Source: CAIWHR01 sp963734085 (GTDB lineage: Bacteria; Pseudomonadota; Gammaproteobacteria; Burkholderiales; Casimicrobiaceae). Taken from it: a stretch of DNA of 64,000 nucleotides. Both the position numbers and the translations under genes were made by a program. Each line of letters starts with the position of its first letter. Position 1 is the first letter of the stretch. Shown one piece after another: positions 14,842 through 23,892 of the stretch. The notes beneath the pieces are model-generated. The model saw only the letters and a program-made list of their open reading frames with translations, searched no databases and was not told where the DNA came from. The stretch covers positions 868,001 through 932,000 of the forward strand of contig CAVTFT010000007.1 in the NCBI GenBank assembly GCA_963734085.1, read 5' to 3'.

Positions 14842-17064
14842 ATGGACACCCCATCCGCCAGACCACCCGCGGCCGTGACTTCATCCGCACCCGGCACGCC
14901 GCCGGTCGCCGCCACGTCGACGGCAACGGCGGTGGCACCGCCCGCGGCTGTGTCTACCGCCATGCGCGCACCGCCGCCGGGCCTGGAAACTGTGCCGATC
15001 AACCGCGAGCTGTCGCTGCTCGCGTTCAATCGCCGCGTCCTTGCACTCGCCCAGGACCCGGACGTTCCGCTGCTCGAGCGACTGCGTTTTCTCTGCATCC
15101 TGGGAAGCAATCTCGACGAGTTCTTCGAGATACGCGTGGCTGGGGTGAAGGAGCAGTTGCGCGCCAAGGTCCCGCCGCTGGGGATGACATTGCAGGATGC
15201 GCGGACGTTGTTCGGGCGCATCGGCGACGAGGCACGCTCGCTGATCGTCGACCAATACCGTGCGCTCAACAACGAGGTGCTGCCGGCGCTGGAAAAGGCC
15301 GGCGTGCGCCTCGTGCGCCGCACCGAATTCACCGCGGCGGAAAAGGCCTGGGCCATGAATTACTTCCAGCAGGAGGTACGCCCGCTCTTGACGCCGATCG
15401 GGCTCGATCCCGCGCATCCGTTTCCGCAGGTCGTCAACAAGAGCCTGAACTTCGTGATCGAGCTGTCAGGTACGGACGCGTTCGGACGCGATACCGCAAT
15501 CGCGATCGTCAAGGCCCCCCGCGTCCTGCCGCGCATCATCCGGCTGCCGCGCGAAGTGTCGGGCCAGGACAACGCGTTCGTGATGCTGTCCTCGGTCATC
15601 CACGCCCATCTTGCCGATCTCTTCCCGGGCCGCGACGTCGTCAACTACGCGCAGTTCCGTGTGACGCGCGACGCCGATCTCTGGATCGACGAGGAGGAAG
15701 TGAAGAACCTGCGTCAGGCGCTGCAGGGCGAGCTGCCGCACCGGCAATTCGGCTCGGCGGTGCGCCTCGAGGTCGCCGAGAACTGTCCGGCGCCGATCGC
15801 GCAGTTCCTGCTCCAGCAGTTCGAGCTGACCGATGCCGATCTGTACCGCTGCGACGGGCCGGTCAACATCGCCCGCCTCGCATCGTTGATCGACCAGGTC
15901 GATGTCGACGCCCTCACGTATCCGCCATTCGTTCCCGGACTCCCCGACCGGTTACGTGATCAACCGGACATCCTCGCCGCGATCCGGGCGCACGACATCC
16001 TGCTCCACCATCCCTACCAGTCGTTCGAGCCCGTCGTCGAGTTCATTCGCTGCGCCGCCGACGATCCCGACGTCGTGGCCATCAAGCAGACCGTCTATCG
16101 CACCGGCGTCAACTCGGTGCTGATGGAAGCGCTGATCGAGGCGGCGCGACGCGGCAAGGAAGTGACGGTGGTGGTCGAGCTGATGGCGCGCTTCGACGAG
16201 GAAGCGAACATCAACTGGGCGGAGCGGCTCGAGCAGGCGGGCGCACAGGTCGTCTACGGCGTGTTCGGCCTGAAGACCCACGCGAAGCTCGCGCTCCTGA
16301 TCCGGCGCGAGCGCGACGCCGGCGGCGTCATGCGGTTGCGACCCTACGCGCATCTGGGTACCGGCAACTACCATCCGCGCACGACGCGGCTGTACACGGA
16401 CTTCGGGCTGCTCACCGCCGATCCGACGCTCTGCGCCGACGTCAACGAAGTGTTCATGCACATCACGAGTCTCGCCAGAGCGGGCCGGATGAAGCAGCTG
16501 CTGCTCGCGCCGTTCACGATGCACCGGCGGGTCGTCGACATGATCAAGCGCGAGACCAAGCACGCGCGCGACGGCAAGCCCGCACGCATCGTTGCCAAGA
16601 TGAACGCGCTCCTCGAGGAGGGCGTCGTCCGCGCGCTCTATGCCGCGGCGCAGGCCGGTGTCGCCATCGACCTCATCGTTCGCGGCGCGTGCGCGCTGCG
16701 TCCCGGTGTGCCGGGGCTGTCCGAGAACATTCGCGTGCGCTCGATCCTGGGCCGCTTCCTCGAGCATCACCGCGTCTGGTATTTCGAAAACGCCGGCGAC
16801 CCCGATGTCTGGCTGTCGTCGGCCGACTGGATGGGCCGCAACCTGTTCCGCCGGATCGAGGTCGCGTTCCCGGTCCGCGATCCCGAGCTCAGGCGCCGCG
16901 TCGTCGACGAAGGACTGCTCGCGTATCTCGCCGACAGCCGCGATTCCTGGACGCTCACCTCCGACGGTGCCTGGGAAAAGGCGAAGCCGCGCGGGCGCGC
17001 GCAGCCGCGTTCCGCACAATCCGAACTGCTCGCGCGGATGCGCGGAACCGAGGAGGCCGACTGA
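14842..17064 (+). CDS. ppk1: Polyphosphate kinase 1
   Basis: The enzyme reversibly polymerises the gamma-phosphate of ATP into polyphosphate. The four PPK1 domains are present: N-terminal NRELSLLAFNRRVL, RFLCILGSNLDEFFEIRVAG, the middle region QEVRPLLTPIGLDPAHPFP, and the phospholipase-D-like C-terminal domains with the phosphohistidine-type segments YRTGVNSVLMEALIEAA, GLKTHAKLALL and HLGTGNYHPRTTRLYTD. The first about 50 residues are a low-complexity Ala/Pro/Thr extension. The ATG at 14842 is preferred to an upstream TTG at 14818. A phosphohistidine phosphatase gene starts two bases after the stop. Confidence 0.97.
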   Translation: MDTPSARPPAAVTSSAPGTPPVAATSTATAVAPPAAVSTAMRAPPPGLETVPINRELSLLAFNRRVLALAQDPDVPLLERLRFLCILGSNLDEFFEIRVAGVKEQLRAKVPPLGMTLQDARTLFGRIGDEARSLIVDQYRALNNEVLPALEKAGVRLVRRTEFTAAEKAWAMNYFQQEVRPLLTPIGLDPAHPFPQVVNKSLNFVIELSGTDAFGRDTAIAIVKAPRVLPRIIRLPREVSGQDNAFVMLSSVIHAHLADLFPGRDVVNYAQFRVTRDADLWIDEEEVKNLRQALQGELPHRQFGSAVRLEVAENCPAPIAQFLLQQFELTDADLYRCDGPVNIARLASLIDQVDVDALTYPPFVPGLPDRLRDQPDILAAIRAHDILLHHPYQSFEPVVEFIRCAADDPDVVAIKQTVYRTGVNSVLMEALIEAARRGKEVTVVVELMARFDEEANINWAERLEQAGAQVVYGVFGLKTHAKLALLIRRERDAGGVMRLRPYAHLGTGNYHPRTTRLYTDFGLLTADPTLCADVNEVFMHITSLARAGRMKQLLLAPFTMHRRVVDMIKRETKHARDGKPARIVAKMNALLEEGVVRALYAAAQAGVAIDLIVRGACALRPGVPGLSENIRVRSILGRFLEHHRVWYFENAGDPDVWLSSADWMGRNLFRRIEVAFPVRDPELRRRVVDEGLLAYLADSRDSWTLTSDGAWEKAKPRGRAQPRSAQSELLARMRGTEEAD

Positions 17065-17066
17065 CC

Positions 17067-17519
17067 GTGGATCTCGTGCTCTGGCGACATGCGGAAGCCG
17101 AACCCGGCGAGCCCGATCTCGGCCGCCGGCTCACCGCGAAAGGCGTCAAGCAGGCCGAGCGCGTGGGCGCGTGGCTCGATCGCCACCTGCCCGACACGGC
17201 ACGCATTCTCGTCTCGCCCGCCGACCGCGCGCAGCAGACAGCGCTTGCACTGAAGCGCAAGTTCAGGACGTTGGACGAGATCGGGCCCGGTGCGTCGGTC
17301 TCCGCCGTGCTCGCCTCGGCCAACTGGCCCGACGCGCGTGAGGCGGCGCTGATCGTCGGTCATCAGCCGACGCTGGGCGCGGTCGCATCGTTCCTGCTCT
17401 CGGGCGAGGAGGCGTTCTGGTCGGTCAAGAAGGGCGCCGTCTGGTGGCTCACGAACCGCGACCGCGGCGGGTCGTCGGCAGTCGTCCTGCGCGTGGTGAT
17501 CGGCCCCGATTTCGTCTGA
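17067..17519 (+). CDS. sixA: SixA-like phosphohistidine phosphatase
   Basis: This 150-residue member of the histidine phosphatase superfamily starts at a GTG (VDLVLWRHAEAEP) two bases after the ppk1 stop, with GAGGAGG upstream. The RHG-type motif is RHAEA (His8); LTAKGVKQA, VSPADRAQQTA and the second catalytic His in IVGHQPTLG follow. In E. coli SixA dephosphorylates histidine-phosphorylated carriers. Tight linkage to ppk1 is common in proteobacteria. Confidence 0.93.
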   Translation: MDLVLWRHAEAEPGEPDLGRRLTAKGVKQAERVGAWLDRHLPDTARILVSPADRAQQTALALKRKFRTLDEIGPGASVSAVLASANWPDAREAALIVGHQPTLGAVASFLLSGEEAFWSVKKGAVWWLTNRDRGGSSAVVLRVVIGPDFV

Positions 17520-17556
17520 CTCTACCCGTTTGACTGCGTCGCTTCGATGCGCGGCA

Positions 17557-18538
17557 TCAGTCGCGCCGCCGGCGGAGCACGATCCAGAGCGCCGGCACCG
17601 TGAACGCCGCGACGATGCCGACGATGGTCCAGAATCCGCGCTCGTCCTGATTCAGCGGAATTCCGCCGACGTTCATCCCGAAGAGTCCGGCGATGATATT
17701 GATCGGCAGCGCGAGCACGGTAAAGATCGTGAGCAGGAACAGGCTGCGGTTGTTCTGCTCGTTCACCTGCGCCGCGATCTCTTCCTGGACGAGCTTGATG
17801 CGCTCGGAGAGCGCGCTCATGTCGCTCAGCACGACGGAAAATTCCTCGGTGGACTGGCGTAGCGCAGCGATATCGGGATCGGCGATCCATGCCGGCGGGC
17901 GATTCAGGAAACGGAACAGCGACGCAGGCTCGGGCGCGAGCAGGCGCTGCAGCCGCACCATCACACGCCGCAACGCGCCGAGATCGAGGCGCCCGGTTTC
18001 GAGACGGCCCGCGAGCAGGCTGTCTTCGATCCCGTCGACCTTCGACGTGGCATTGCGCACGATCTGCATGAGGACGTCGCACTGGTCCTGCAGCAGGTGC
18101 ACGAGCAGATCCATCGACGAGCGGAACGGCGCCCCGCTCCTGACCGCCGCGCGCAGCCGGTCGATCGAGCGGAGCGGCTTTCTGCGTGCGGTGACGACCC
18201 GGCCCCGATCGACGCAGATCCACAGCGTCGCAATGTCCGCGGCGCCGAAACAGCGATCCATCGACGTACTCGATCCGCGTCGACTGCGAGCCTTCGCGCA
18301 AGGCCTCGTGAAAGGCGTCGGGCAGCGCAAGGTGCTCGTGCATCCACTTTTCGGTGGCGCCGGTCGCGAGGTTGAAATGAAGCCAGGCGAAGTCGCAGCC
18401 TTGCGGTTCGGGCGCGCGGGCCAACCACTCCAGCGCTTCCGGCAATCCGATCGTGCGCCCCGCATTGTCCGGCGCGAACACGAAGCCGCAGATGAAGCCG
18501 ACCCGGTCGGCCCCGTACGACGCGATAGGCGGGTTCAT
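17557..18538 (-). pseudogene. CorA/ZntB-family metal transporter, frame-disrupted
   Basis: Two adjacent frames together encode one CorA/ZntB-like protein. The N-terminal part (MNPPIASYGADRVGFICGF to TRIEYVDGSL) is in one frame to about 18260. The remainder (FGAADIATLWICVDRGR to the end) continues in another frame. It includes the coiled-coil stalk, two C-terminal membrane helices and the pore signature LFGMNVGG. The segment expected between these blocks in the family (about 10-14 residues after VDG) is missing, so a small deletion of a length not divisible by three is likely. The rest is well conserved, so either the loss is recent or it is a sequencing or assembly error. Confidence 0.8.
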
Positions 18539-18817
18539 CGCGTCGTTGCTCCGCCGGCGCTGCCGTGGACGATCGTCGCGCCGGTCTCGTTATGCGCGCG
18601 GGGTAACCGGCGAATGCACCGATGCGGTGCCGTGAACATGTGATACAGGATGAGACGCATGATGCAAGTGATTGATGGAAATGGCGTTGTCACAGACAGA
18701 GAAAATTGCCCGTCAAATGTTGCCGAAAGATGACAATTTCTGCTGTCTAATTGCATTAGGATGATTGGCGGGGGAAGTGCGTGACTGACCGTCGATATCA
18801 TTGAACGGAGAGCGTAG

Positions 18818-19030
18818 GTGGGCCCACTTTACAGCGATAGCGACCAGGAAGAAGTCAGTCGCAATGCAATCGAAACGCTGGCCAGGGAAACGTCCAGGCC
18901 GGTCGATGAGGTGAAAGAGATCTACGAAGGCGAGTTTGCGCGGCTTTCCGCGGAGGCTCGAATCACCGATTACCTGATTCTGTTCGCGAGCCGCCGCACC
19001 CGCGACGCGCTCGCGCACCGTCACCGCTGA
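18818..19030 (+). CDS. DUF3562 family small protein
   Basis: This 70-residue protein starts at GTG with GGAG upstream. The pattern SRPVDEVKEIYEGEFARLSAEARITDYLILFASRRTRDAL matches the DUF3562 family of small Proteobacterial proteins of unknown function. The 279 bases before it (18539-18817) are AT-richer than surroundings and contain no supported gene; they probably hold its promoter. Convergent with the glycosyltransferase gene. Confidence 0.8.
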   Translation: MGPLYSDSDQEEVSRNAIETLARETSRPVDEVKEIYEGEFARLSAEARITDYLILFASRRTRDALAHRHR

Positions 19031-19051
19031 TCGGACCGCGTCCGGCTGCCG

Positions 19052-20077
19052 TTACGCGGTGCGCAACTCGCCGCGGCCTGCGTTTGCCGGCGAAAGGCTC
19101 GTCACGAACTGCTGTGTCGCGGCCGCCCACGAGTACTGCAGCGCGTAGCGGCGCACCGCTTCGCGATCGAGATCGAGCGCGGCGAGCGCCGCGTGGCGCA
19201 GGTCCTCCGAAAGGACCCCCACTGCGGGATCGCGAACGACGTCGATCGGCCCGGTGACCGGGAACGCAGCGACCGGCGTGCCGCACGCCATCGCTTCGAT
19301 CAGCACCAGTCCGAACGTGTCGGTGCGGCTCGGAAACACCAGCACGTCGGCCTGCTGGTAATGATGCGCGAGCTCCCTGCCGTGCTTGGTCCCGTGGAAC
19401 ACGGCGTTGGGGAACCTCGCCTCGAGGCCCGCGCGCGCCGGGCCGTCGCCGACGATCCATTTCGTCCCGGGGAGATCGAGCCGCAGAAACGCCTCGATGT
19501 TCTTCTCGACCGCGACGCGTCCGGCGTAGAGGAAGATCGGTCGCCGGCTCGCGAGGGGGTTGCGCGGAGCGGGCGCAAACTGCTCGGTGTCCACGCCGCG
19601 CGACCAGTAGGACAGGTTCGCGAAGTTGCGTCGGGAAAGGCGGCGATGAATTTCCGGCGTGGGAACCATCACGGCGCTGGACGGGCCGTGAAACCACCGC
19701 AGCCAGCGGTAGGTGACGCCGACGGGAAGTCGGCAGCGCGCATGCACGTATTCGGGAAATTGTGTATGGAAAGCTGTGGTGAACGGCAAGCCGGCCGTCA
19801 GGCAATGCCGCCGCACGGCAAGACCGAGCGATGCCTCGGTCGCGATGTGCACGGCGTCGGGCTCGAACTCATCGACAATGCGGCCGGCGCGGGGCCCCGG
19901 CGCAACGGCCAGACGAATCTCCGGATAGCTCGGACACGGCACCGTTCGAAAACCCTCGTGCGTGACGAGCCGTACCTGATGGCCGAGCTTCTCGAGCTCG
20001 CGTGCGGTATTCCGGATCGTCGTGACCACGCCGTTGACCTGTGGCGCCCATGCGTCGGTCGCGATGAGGATGCGCAT
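19052..20077 (-). CDS. GT4-family glycosyltransferase
   Basis: This 341-residue GT-B enzyme begins MRILIATDAWAPQVNGVVTT, the pattern seen in alpha-mannosyl/glucuronosyl/sulfoquinovosyl lipid transferases. The donor site is SRTDTFGLVLIEAMACGTPV (the EX7E region), with FLYAGRVAVEKNI and VGDGPARAGLEARFP upstream. There is no signal peptide; it is probably a peripheral membrane enzyme. It follows the phosphoesterase gene after 11 bases, a pairing repeated in other bacteria for glycolipid assembly. The acceptor is unknown. Confidence 0.92.
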   Translation of the reverse strand: MRILIATDAWAPQVNGVVTTIRNTARELEKLGHQVRLVTHEGFRTVPCPSYPEIRLAVAPGPRAGRIVDEFEPDAVHIATEASLGLAVRRHCLTAGLPFTTAFHTQFPEYVHARCRLPVGVTYRWLRWFHGPSSAVMVPTPEIHRRLSRRNFANLSYWSRGVDTEQFAPAPRNPLASRRPIFLYAGRVAVEKNIEAFLRLDLPGTKWIVGDGPARAGLEARFPNAVFHGTKHGRELAHHYQQADVLVFPSRTDTFGLVLIEAMACGTPVAAFPVTGPIDVVRDPAVGVLSEDLRHAALAALDLDREAVRRYALQYSWAAATQQFVTSLSPANAGRGELRTA

Positions 20078-20088
20078 CGCCGCGAGCC

Positions 20089-21096
20089 TCAGATCCGAAC
20101 GCCCGATGCGGGCGCGAATTCGGCTCGCGGCTCGATCGCGGCTTCGTCGTCGGCCTCGGCCATCGCGCCCGCCATGTCGTGCCAGCGAAGAATGCGCAAC
20201 ACGCCCTCCCGGGTTTCGACGAGGGCAGTCAGGCTCTCGACCCAATCGCCGTCGTTGCAGTACTGGATCCCGTCGATGTCGCGGATCTCGGCCTTGTGGA
20301 TGTGGCCGCAGATGACTCCGTCAAGCCCGCGCCGCCGGGCTTCACGCGCCAGCGCCTGCTCGAACGCCGCGATGTAGCTGACCGCGTTCTTCACCTTGTG
20401 CTTCAGGAACTGCGAAAGCGACCAGTAGGGAAGGCCGAAGTGCCCGCGGAGCGCATTGAAATGACGATTGAGTCGCAGGGTCAGCGTGTAGAGCACGTCG
20501 CCGGCCAGCGCGAGCCACGGTGCGCACTGGATCACGCCATCGAAGAGATCGCCGTGCGTGATGAGGAAGCGCTTGCCCTGCGCCGTGGTGTGGACCGCCT
20601 CGTCCCGAATCGCGATGCCGCCGAAGGCAACCCCGACGTAATGCCGCGCCGCCTCGTCGTGATTGCCGGGGATGTAGACGACCTCCGTGCCCTTGCGCGC
20701 CTTGCGCAGCACTTTCTGCACGACGTCGTTGTGCGATTGGTGCCAGTACCAGCGTCGCTTGAGCTGCCAGCCGTCGATGATGTCGCCGATCAGATAGAGA
20801 TAGTCCGAATCGGTGCGGCGCAGGAACTCGAGCAGCGCCCGCGCCTGGCACCCGGGCGTCCCGAGGTGGGTATCGGAGATGAACACGGCACGGAATCGGA
20901 ATCGATCGTCCCGCGGGCGCGAGGGATGAGGCGTGCCGGCGGCAATGGCGGCCGAGGTCGACACCGCAGCCAGGTTGTCGCGCGGCGGGGCCATCGCGTC
21001 GTCGTCGGCTCGCCGAAGATCAGGCGGTTCGATTGCGCGTGATCGGAACATGCCGCGCTTCGGATCGCGTACATGCCGCCGCGCCAGCGTCTTCAT
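20089..21096 (-). CDS. LpxH-like calcineurin-type metallophosphoesterase
   Basis: The metallophosphoesterase motifs are complete: ISDTHLGTPG, YLIGDIIDGWQLKRRWYWHQ, IPGNHDEAA, ITHGDLFDGV and GVICGHIHKAEIRDIDGIQY. The protein is closer to the UDP-2,3-diacylglucosamine diphosphatase-like branch that accompanies glycosyltransferases than to canonical LpxH. About 75 residues of low-complexity N-terminus precede the core, so the start is uncertain (ATGs at 21096, 21051 and 20994 are in frame; none has a strong ribosome-binding site). It probably forms an operon with the GT4 gene 11 bases downstream. Confidence 0.88.
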   Translation of the reverse strand: MKTLARRHVRDPKRGMFRSRAIEPPDLRRADDDAMAPPRDNLAAVSTSAAIAAGTPHPSRPRDDRFRFRAVFISDTHLGTPGCQARALLEFLRRTDSDYLYLIGDIIDGWQLKRRWYWHQSHNDVVQKVLRKARKGTEVVYIPGNHDEAARHYVGVAFGGIAIRDEAVHTTAQGKRFLITHGDLFDGVIQCAPWLALAGDVLYTLTLRLNRHFNALRGHFGLPYWSLSQFLKHKVKNAVSYIAAFEQALAREARRRGLDGVICGHIHKAEIRDIDGIQYCNDGDWVESLTALVETREGVLRILRWHDMAGAMAEADDEAAIEPRAEFAPASGVRI

Positions 21097-21376
21097 GTCG
21101 TACGTCAGGTAACAACCGCATCTCCTTGTGCCGGAACACGATATTGCCGGCGCGCTGCTCAAATTACGTGCCGGATGCGACGTCAATGTGACGCACGCAT
21201 TGCAAGACGATGACATCCGGGATGCGTAACGCGCCGTCGAGACGCTGTCTTGAGGCCGCAACACGGTGCGCCGATCATCGGCGAAGTTCTCTCCTGTTGC
21301 GGCACCCATTCGGGCCGCCTTGTCGTTGGCGGCCATTTTCTTAAATACAGCAGCGAGCGATAGCGTGACGGACCGA

Positions 21377-22258
21377 ATGCGGCAGGTGATGATCGTCATT
21401 GGATCGGGCGAGATCGGCTCCGCGATCGCCGTCATCCTGCAGCGGGCGGGTTATGCCGTCGTCCTCTGCGACGACGTGGATCCGGCGTGGGCCCGCCGCG
21501 GAATGTCGTTCACCAATGCCTGGTACGTCGGCAACGCCGAGCTCGACGGTGACGCGGCAGTGTTTTGCGCGAGCGTGAAGAGCATCCCGGCCGTGCTGAA
21601 GCGCGAGCGGTTGATCGCGGCGACGACGTGGTCGTGGATGGGCATTGCCGAGGCGCTCGATCCGATTGCCGTCGTCGATTCCAGGACCCGTCGGCGCGAT
21701 GGCGGCGACGGACCGAAAACGCGGGCACGCGCCGGAGTGCTGACGATTGGAATCGGCGCCGGCTTCGTAGCCGGCTGCGACGTCGATCTCGCCATCGAAC
21801 CGGCGCCAGGAGGGCGCGTCGGGATGATCGCCGAACGCGGGACCGCGGTGGAATCGGGCGACACGGCGGCCATCGCCAGCGCAATCGGCGAGCGCATCGT
21901 CCACGCGCCGAGGGCGGGCCGCTTCGCGACCAGTCGGCGGATCGGCGACCGTGTCATTGAAGGCGAGATCGTCGGTGTCCTCGGCACGACGTCGATCGCG
22001 GCACCGATCGGCGGTGTGCTGCGCGGACTCTCGGCGCGGGGCGCCCGCGTCGCGGTGGGCGACCCGATCGTCGAAGTGGATCCGCGCGGCGATCCCGTGC
22101 TCTGTTTCGGGCTCGAGGAGCGCGCACTCGCTACCGCGCGTGGCGTCGAAGCGGCGCTTGCGTCGGTTGTCGCGAGCCGTTCTTTGTCGGGGGCGCCGCG
22201 CGAGGCCGCGGCAGCCGCGGAACGTGACGGGCTGCGCGATACGTCGGTCGCGGGCTAG
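21377..22258 (+). CDS. YqeB/EF2563-family molybdenum hydroxylase accessory protein
   Basis: The protein has a Rossmann-like N-terminus (MIVIGSGEIGSAIAVILQRAGY), then VVLCDDVDPAWARRGMSFTNAWY and a block ending in GVLTIGIGAGFVAGCDVDLAIE. The C-terminus is lipoyl-like (VIEGEIVGVLG, APIGGVLRGL) and ends VDPRGDPVLCFGLEERA. This order is that of the EF2563/YqeB family linked to selenium-dependent molybdenum hydroxylases. No molybdoenzyme, XdhC or selenium-insertion gene lies nearby. Start ambiguous (21377 or 21389). The last four bases overlap the convergent PPDK-like gene. Confidence 0.82.
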   Translation: MRQVMIVIGSGEIGSAIAVILQRAGYAVVLCDDVDPAWARRGMSFTNAWYVGNAELDGDAAVFCASVKSIPAVLKRERLIAATTWSWMGIAEALDPIAVVDSRTRRRDGGDGPKTRARAGVLTIGIGAGFVAGCDVDLAIEPAPGGRVGMIAERGTAVESGDTAAIASAIGERIVHAPRAGRFATSRRIGDRVIEGEIVGVLGTTSIAAPIGGVLRGLSARGARVAVGDPIVEVDPRGDPVLCFGLEERALATARGVEAALASVVASRSLSGAPREAAAAAERDGLRDTSVAG

Positions 22259-23892
22259 CGTGTCGCCGCGCGCCAGCGGCGCACTTCGGCGAGCCAGACC
22301 TCGGGCTTCTCCACGACGACGCGCACGGGTCCGGCGTAGATCTCCCCGGTGTCGCCCACCACGCTGATCATGTCGCCCTCGGCGAACGCGCGCGCGCCGA
22401 ACGAGCATTGGCGTGCCGCCCGATTCACCGCCAGCGAATCGCAGTGCACGACGCAGACCTTGCCCAGTTGCCGCGCGACAACCGCCGCATGCGACGTTCG
22501 TCCGCCCGTGCGGGTCACGATCGCCGCGGCGAGCGCGATGCCGGCGATGTCGTGGGTCGCAATATCGTCGCGCACGAGAATCGGCGCATGGCCGCTCTCG
22601 CGCAGGCGTTCCGCGGCTTCGATGTCGAACGCGATCGCACCGGTCGCGACGCCAATGCTCGCCGCGACCCCCTTGGCGACGACCGCCGCACTGTCCGTGG
22701 CCTCGAGCCGGGTGACCTCGATCGCATCGAGATCCACGCTCGCAAGACGGGCGAGCGCCTCCTCCGCGGAGATGATCCCTTGCGCGACCTGCTCGACGGC
22801 GATCCGCAAGGCGGCGAGCGGCGTTCGCTGTGCGGTACGCGTCTGCAACAGGTGGAGCTTGCCATCCTGGACCGTGAACTCGAACTCCTGCGCGTCGCGA
22901 AATTCACGTTCGAGCGCTGCCGCGACGCGCGCAATTTCACGATCGACGTCGGGCAGCACCACCGGAAGCAGCGCAACGCTGTCGACGCTGCCCCGGCCGG
23001 AGACGACATCCTCGCCCTGCGCGTTGAACAGAAAATCCGTATAGAGACGTGCTTCGCCGGTGGCCGGATCGCGAGTGAAGGAGACTCCCGCGCCCGAGGT
23101 CCCGCCGGCATTGCCGTAGACCATCCGCTGCACGGTGACGGCGGTACCGAGATCGTCGTCGATGCCGTTGAGTCGGCGATATTCGCGCGCCCGATCGCCA
23201 TACCAGCTCGAAAAGACGGCGCCAACGGCCGCTTCGAGCTGTTCCGCCGGCGCCTGCGGAAACGGCTTGCGCGTCAGCGTCTCGAACGTCGCGAGGAACT
23301 CGCGGGTGAGGCGCTCGAGGCTCGCAAAATCGAGCGTGCGCGGATCCGTGAGCTTCTGCCGGTCGAGCTCGCCCAGCACGAGATCGCCGAACGGCGCCGG
23401 CGCGCAGCCGTGCACCGTTTGCGCAAAGGACTGCACGAGGCGCCGGAACGAATCCCAGGCGAGGCGGGGGTTGCCGGTGTAGCGCAGCAGCCCGCGCACG
23501 CTCGTTTCGTTGAGCCCGACGTTGAGGATGGTCTCCATCATTCCCGGCATCGATACCGCGGCGCCGGACCGCACCGACACGAGCAGCGGGCGCCGTGCGC
23601 TGCCGAACGCGAGCCCGGTGGCGCGCTCGAGCTCGCGCACCTTCGCGGCGATCGCTTCGCGCAGCCCCCGCGGCAGCTTGCCTTCGGCGAAATAGGCGCG
23701 GCAGGCGTCGGTGCCGATGATGAACGCCTGCGGCACCGGCAGGCCGAGGCCCGCCATTCGCAACAGGTTCGCGCCTTTGAAGCCCAGGTGCACGGCGTCG
23801 GGCGGCGAGGAGGCGCCCGCACCGTAGCCGATCGTCGCGAACTCGTCACCGGTTGTGCCCATGTTCGTGTCGTCGCGCATGCGACCGTTCAT
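22255..23892 (-). CDS. PPDK-like protein lacking the C-terminal PEP/pyruvate domain
   Basis: The 545 residues cover the nucleotide-binding and phosphohistidine domains of pyruvate, phosphate dikinase: LGFKGANLLRMAGLGLPVPQ, SVRSGAAVSMPGMMETILN, FTRDPATGE and LHLLQTRTAQRT. The swivelling His domain is GGRTSHAAVVARQLGK, with His468 as the expected phosphorylated residue. The TIM-barrel PEP/pyruvate domain of the about 870-residue enzyme is absent; the protein ends shortly after the His domain. The start codon overlaps the upstream DUF47-like gene as ATGA, so the two are coupled. It may pass phosphate to a partner rather than make PEP. Confidence 0.85.
   Translation of the reverse strand: MNGRMRDDTNMGTTGDEFATIGYGAGASSPPDAVHLGFKGANLLRMAGLGLPVPQAFIIGTDACRAYFAEGKLPRGLREAIAAKVRELERATGLAFGSARRPLLVSVRSGAAVSMPGMMETILNVGLNETSVRGLLRYTGNPRLAWDSFRRLVQSFAQTVHGCAPAPFGDLVLGELDRQKLTDPRTLDFASLERLTREFLATFETLTRKPFPQAPAEQLEAAVGAVFSSWYGDRAREYRRLNGIDDDLGTAVTVQRMVYGNAGGTSGAGVSFTRDPATGEARLYTDFLFNAQGEDVVSGRGSVDSVALLPVVLPDVDREIARVAAALEREFRDAQEFEFTVQDGKLHLLQTRTAQRTPLAALRIAVEQVAQGIISAEEALARLASVDLDAIEVTRLEATDSAAVVAKGVAASIGVATGAIAFDIEAAERLRESGHAPILVRDDIATHDIAGIALAAAIVTRTGGRTSHAAVVARQLGKVCVVHCDSLAVNRAARQCSFGARAFAEGDMISVVGDTGEIYAGPVRVVVEKPEVWLAEVRRWRAATR

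Noticed and set aside
18661..18735. Short ORF (ATGATGCAAGTG, about 24 codons) in the AT-rich gap before the DUF3562 gene
   Set aside because: Too short, no ribosome-binding site and no recognisable peptide.
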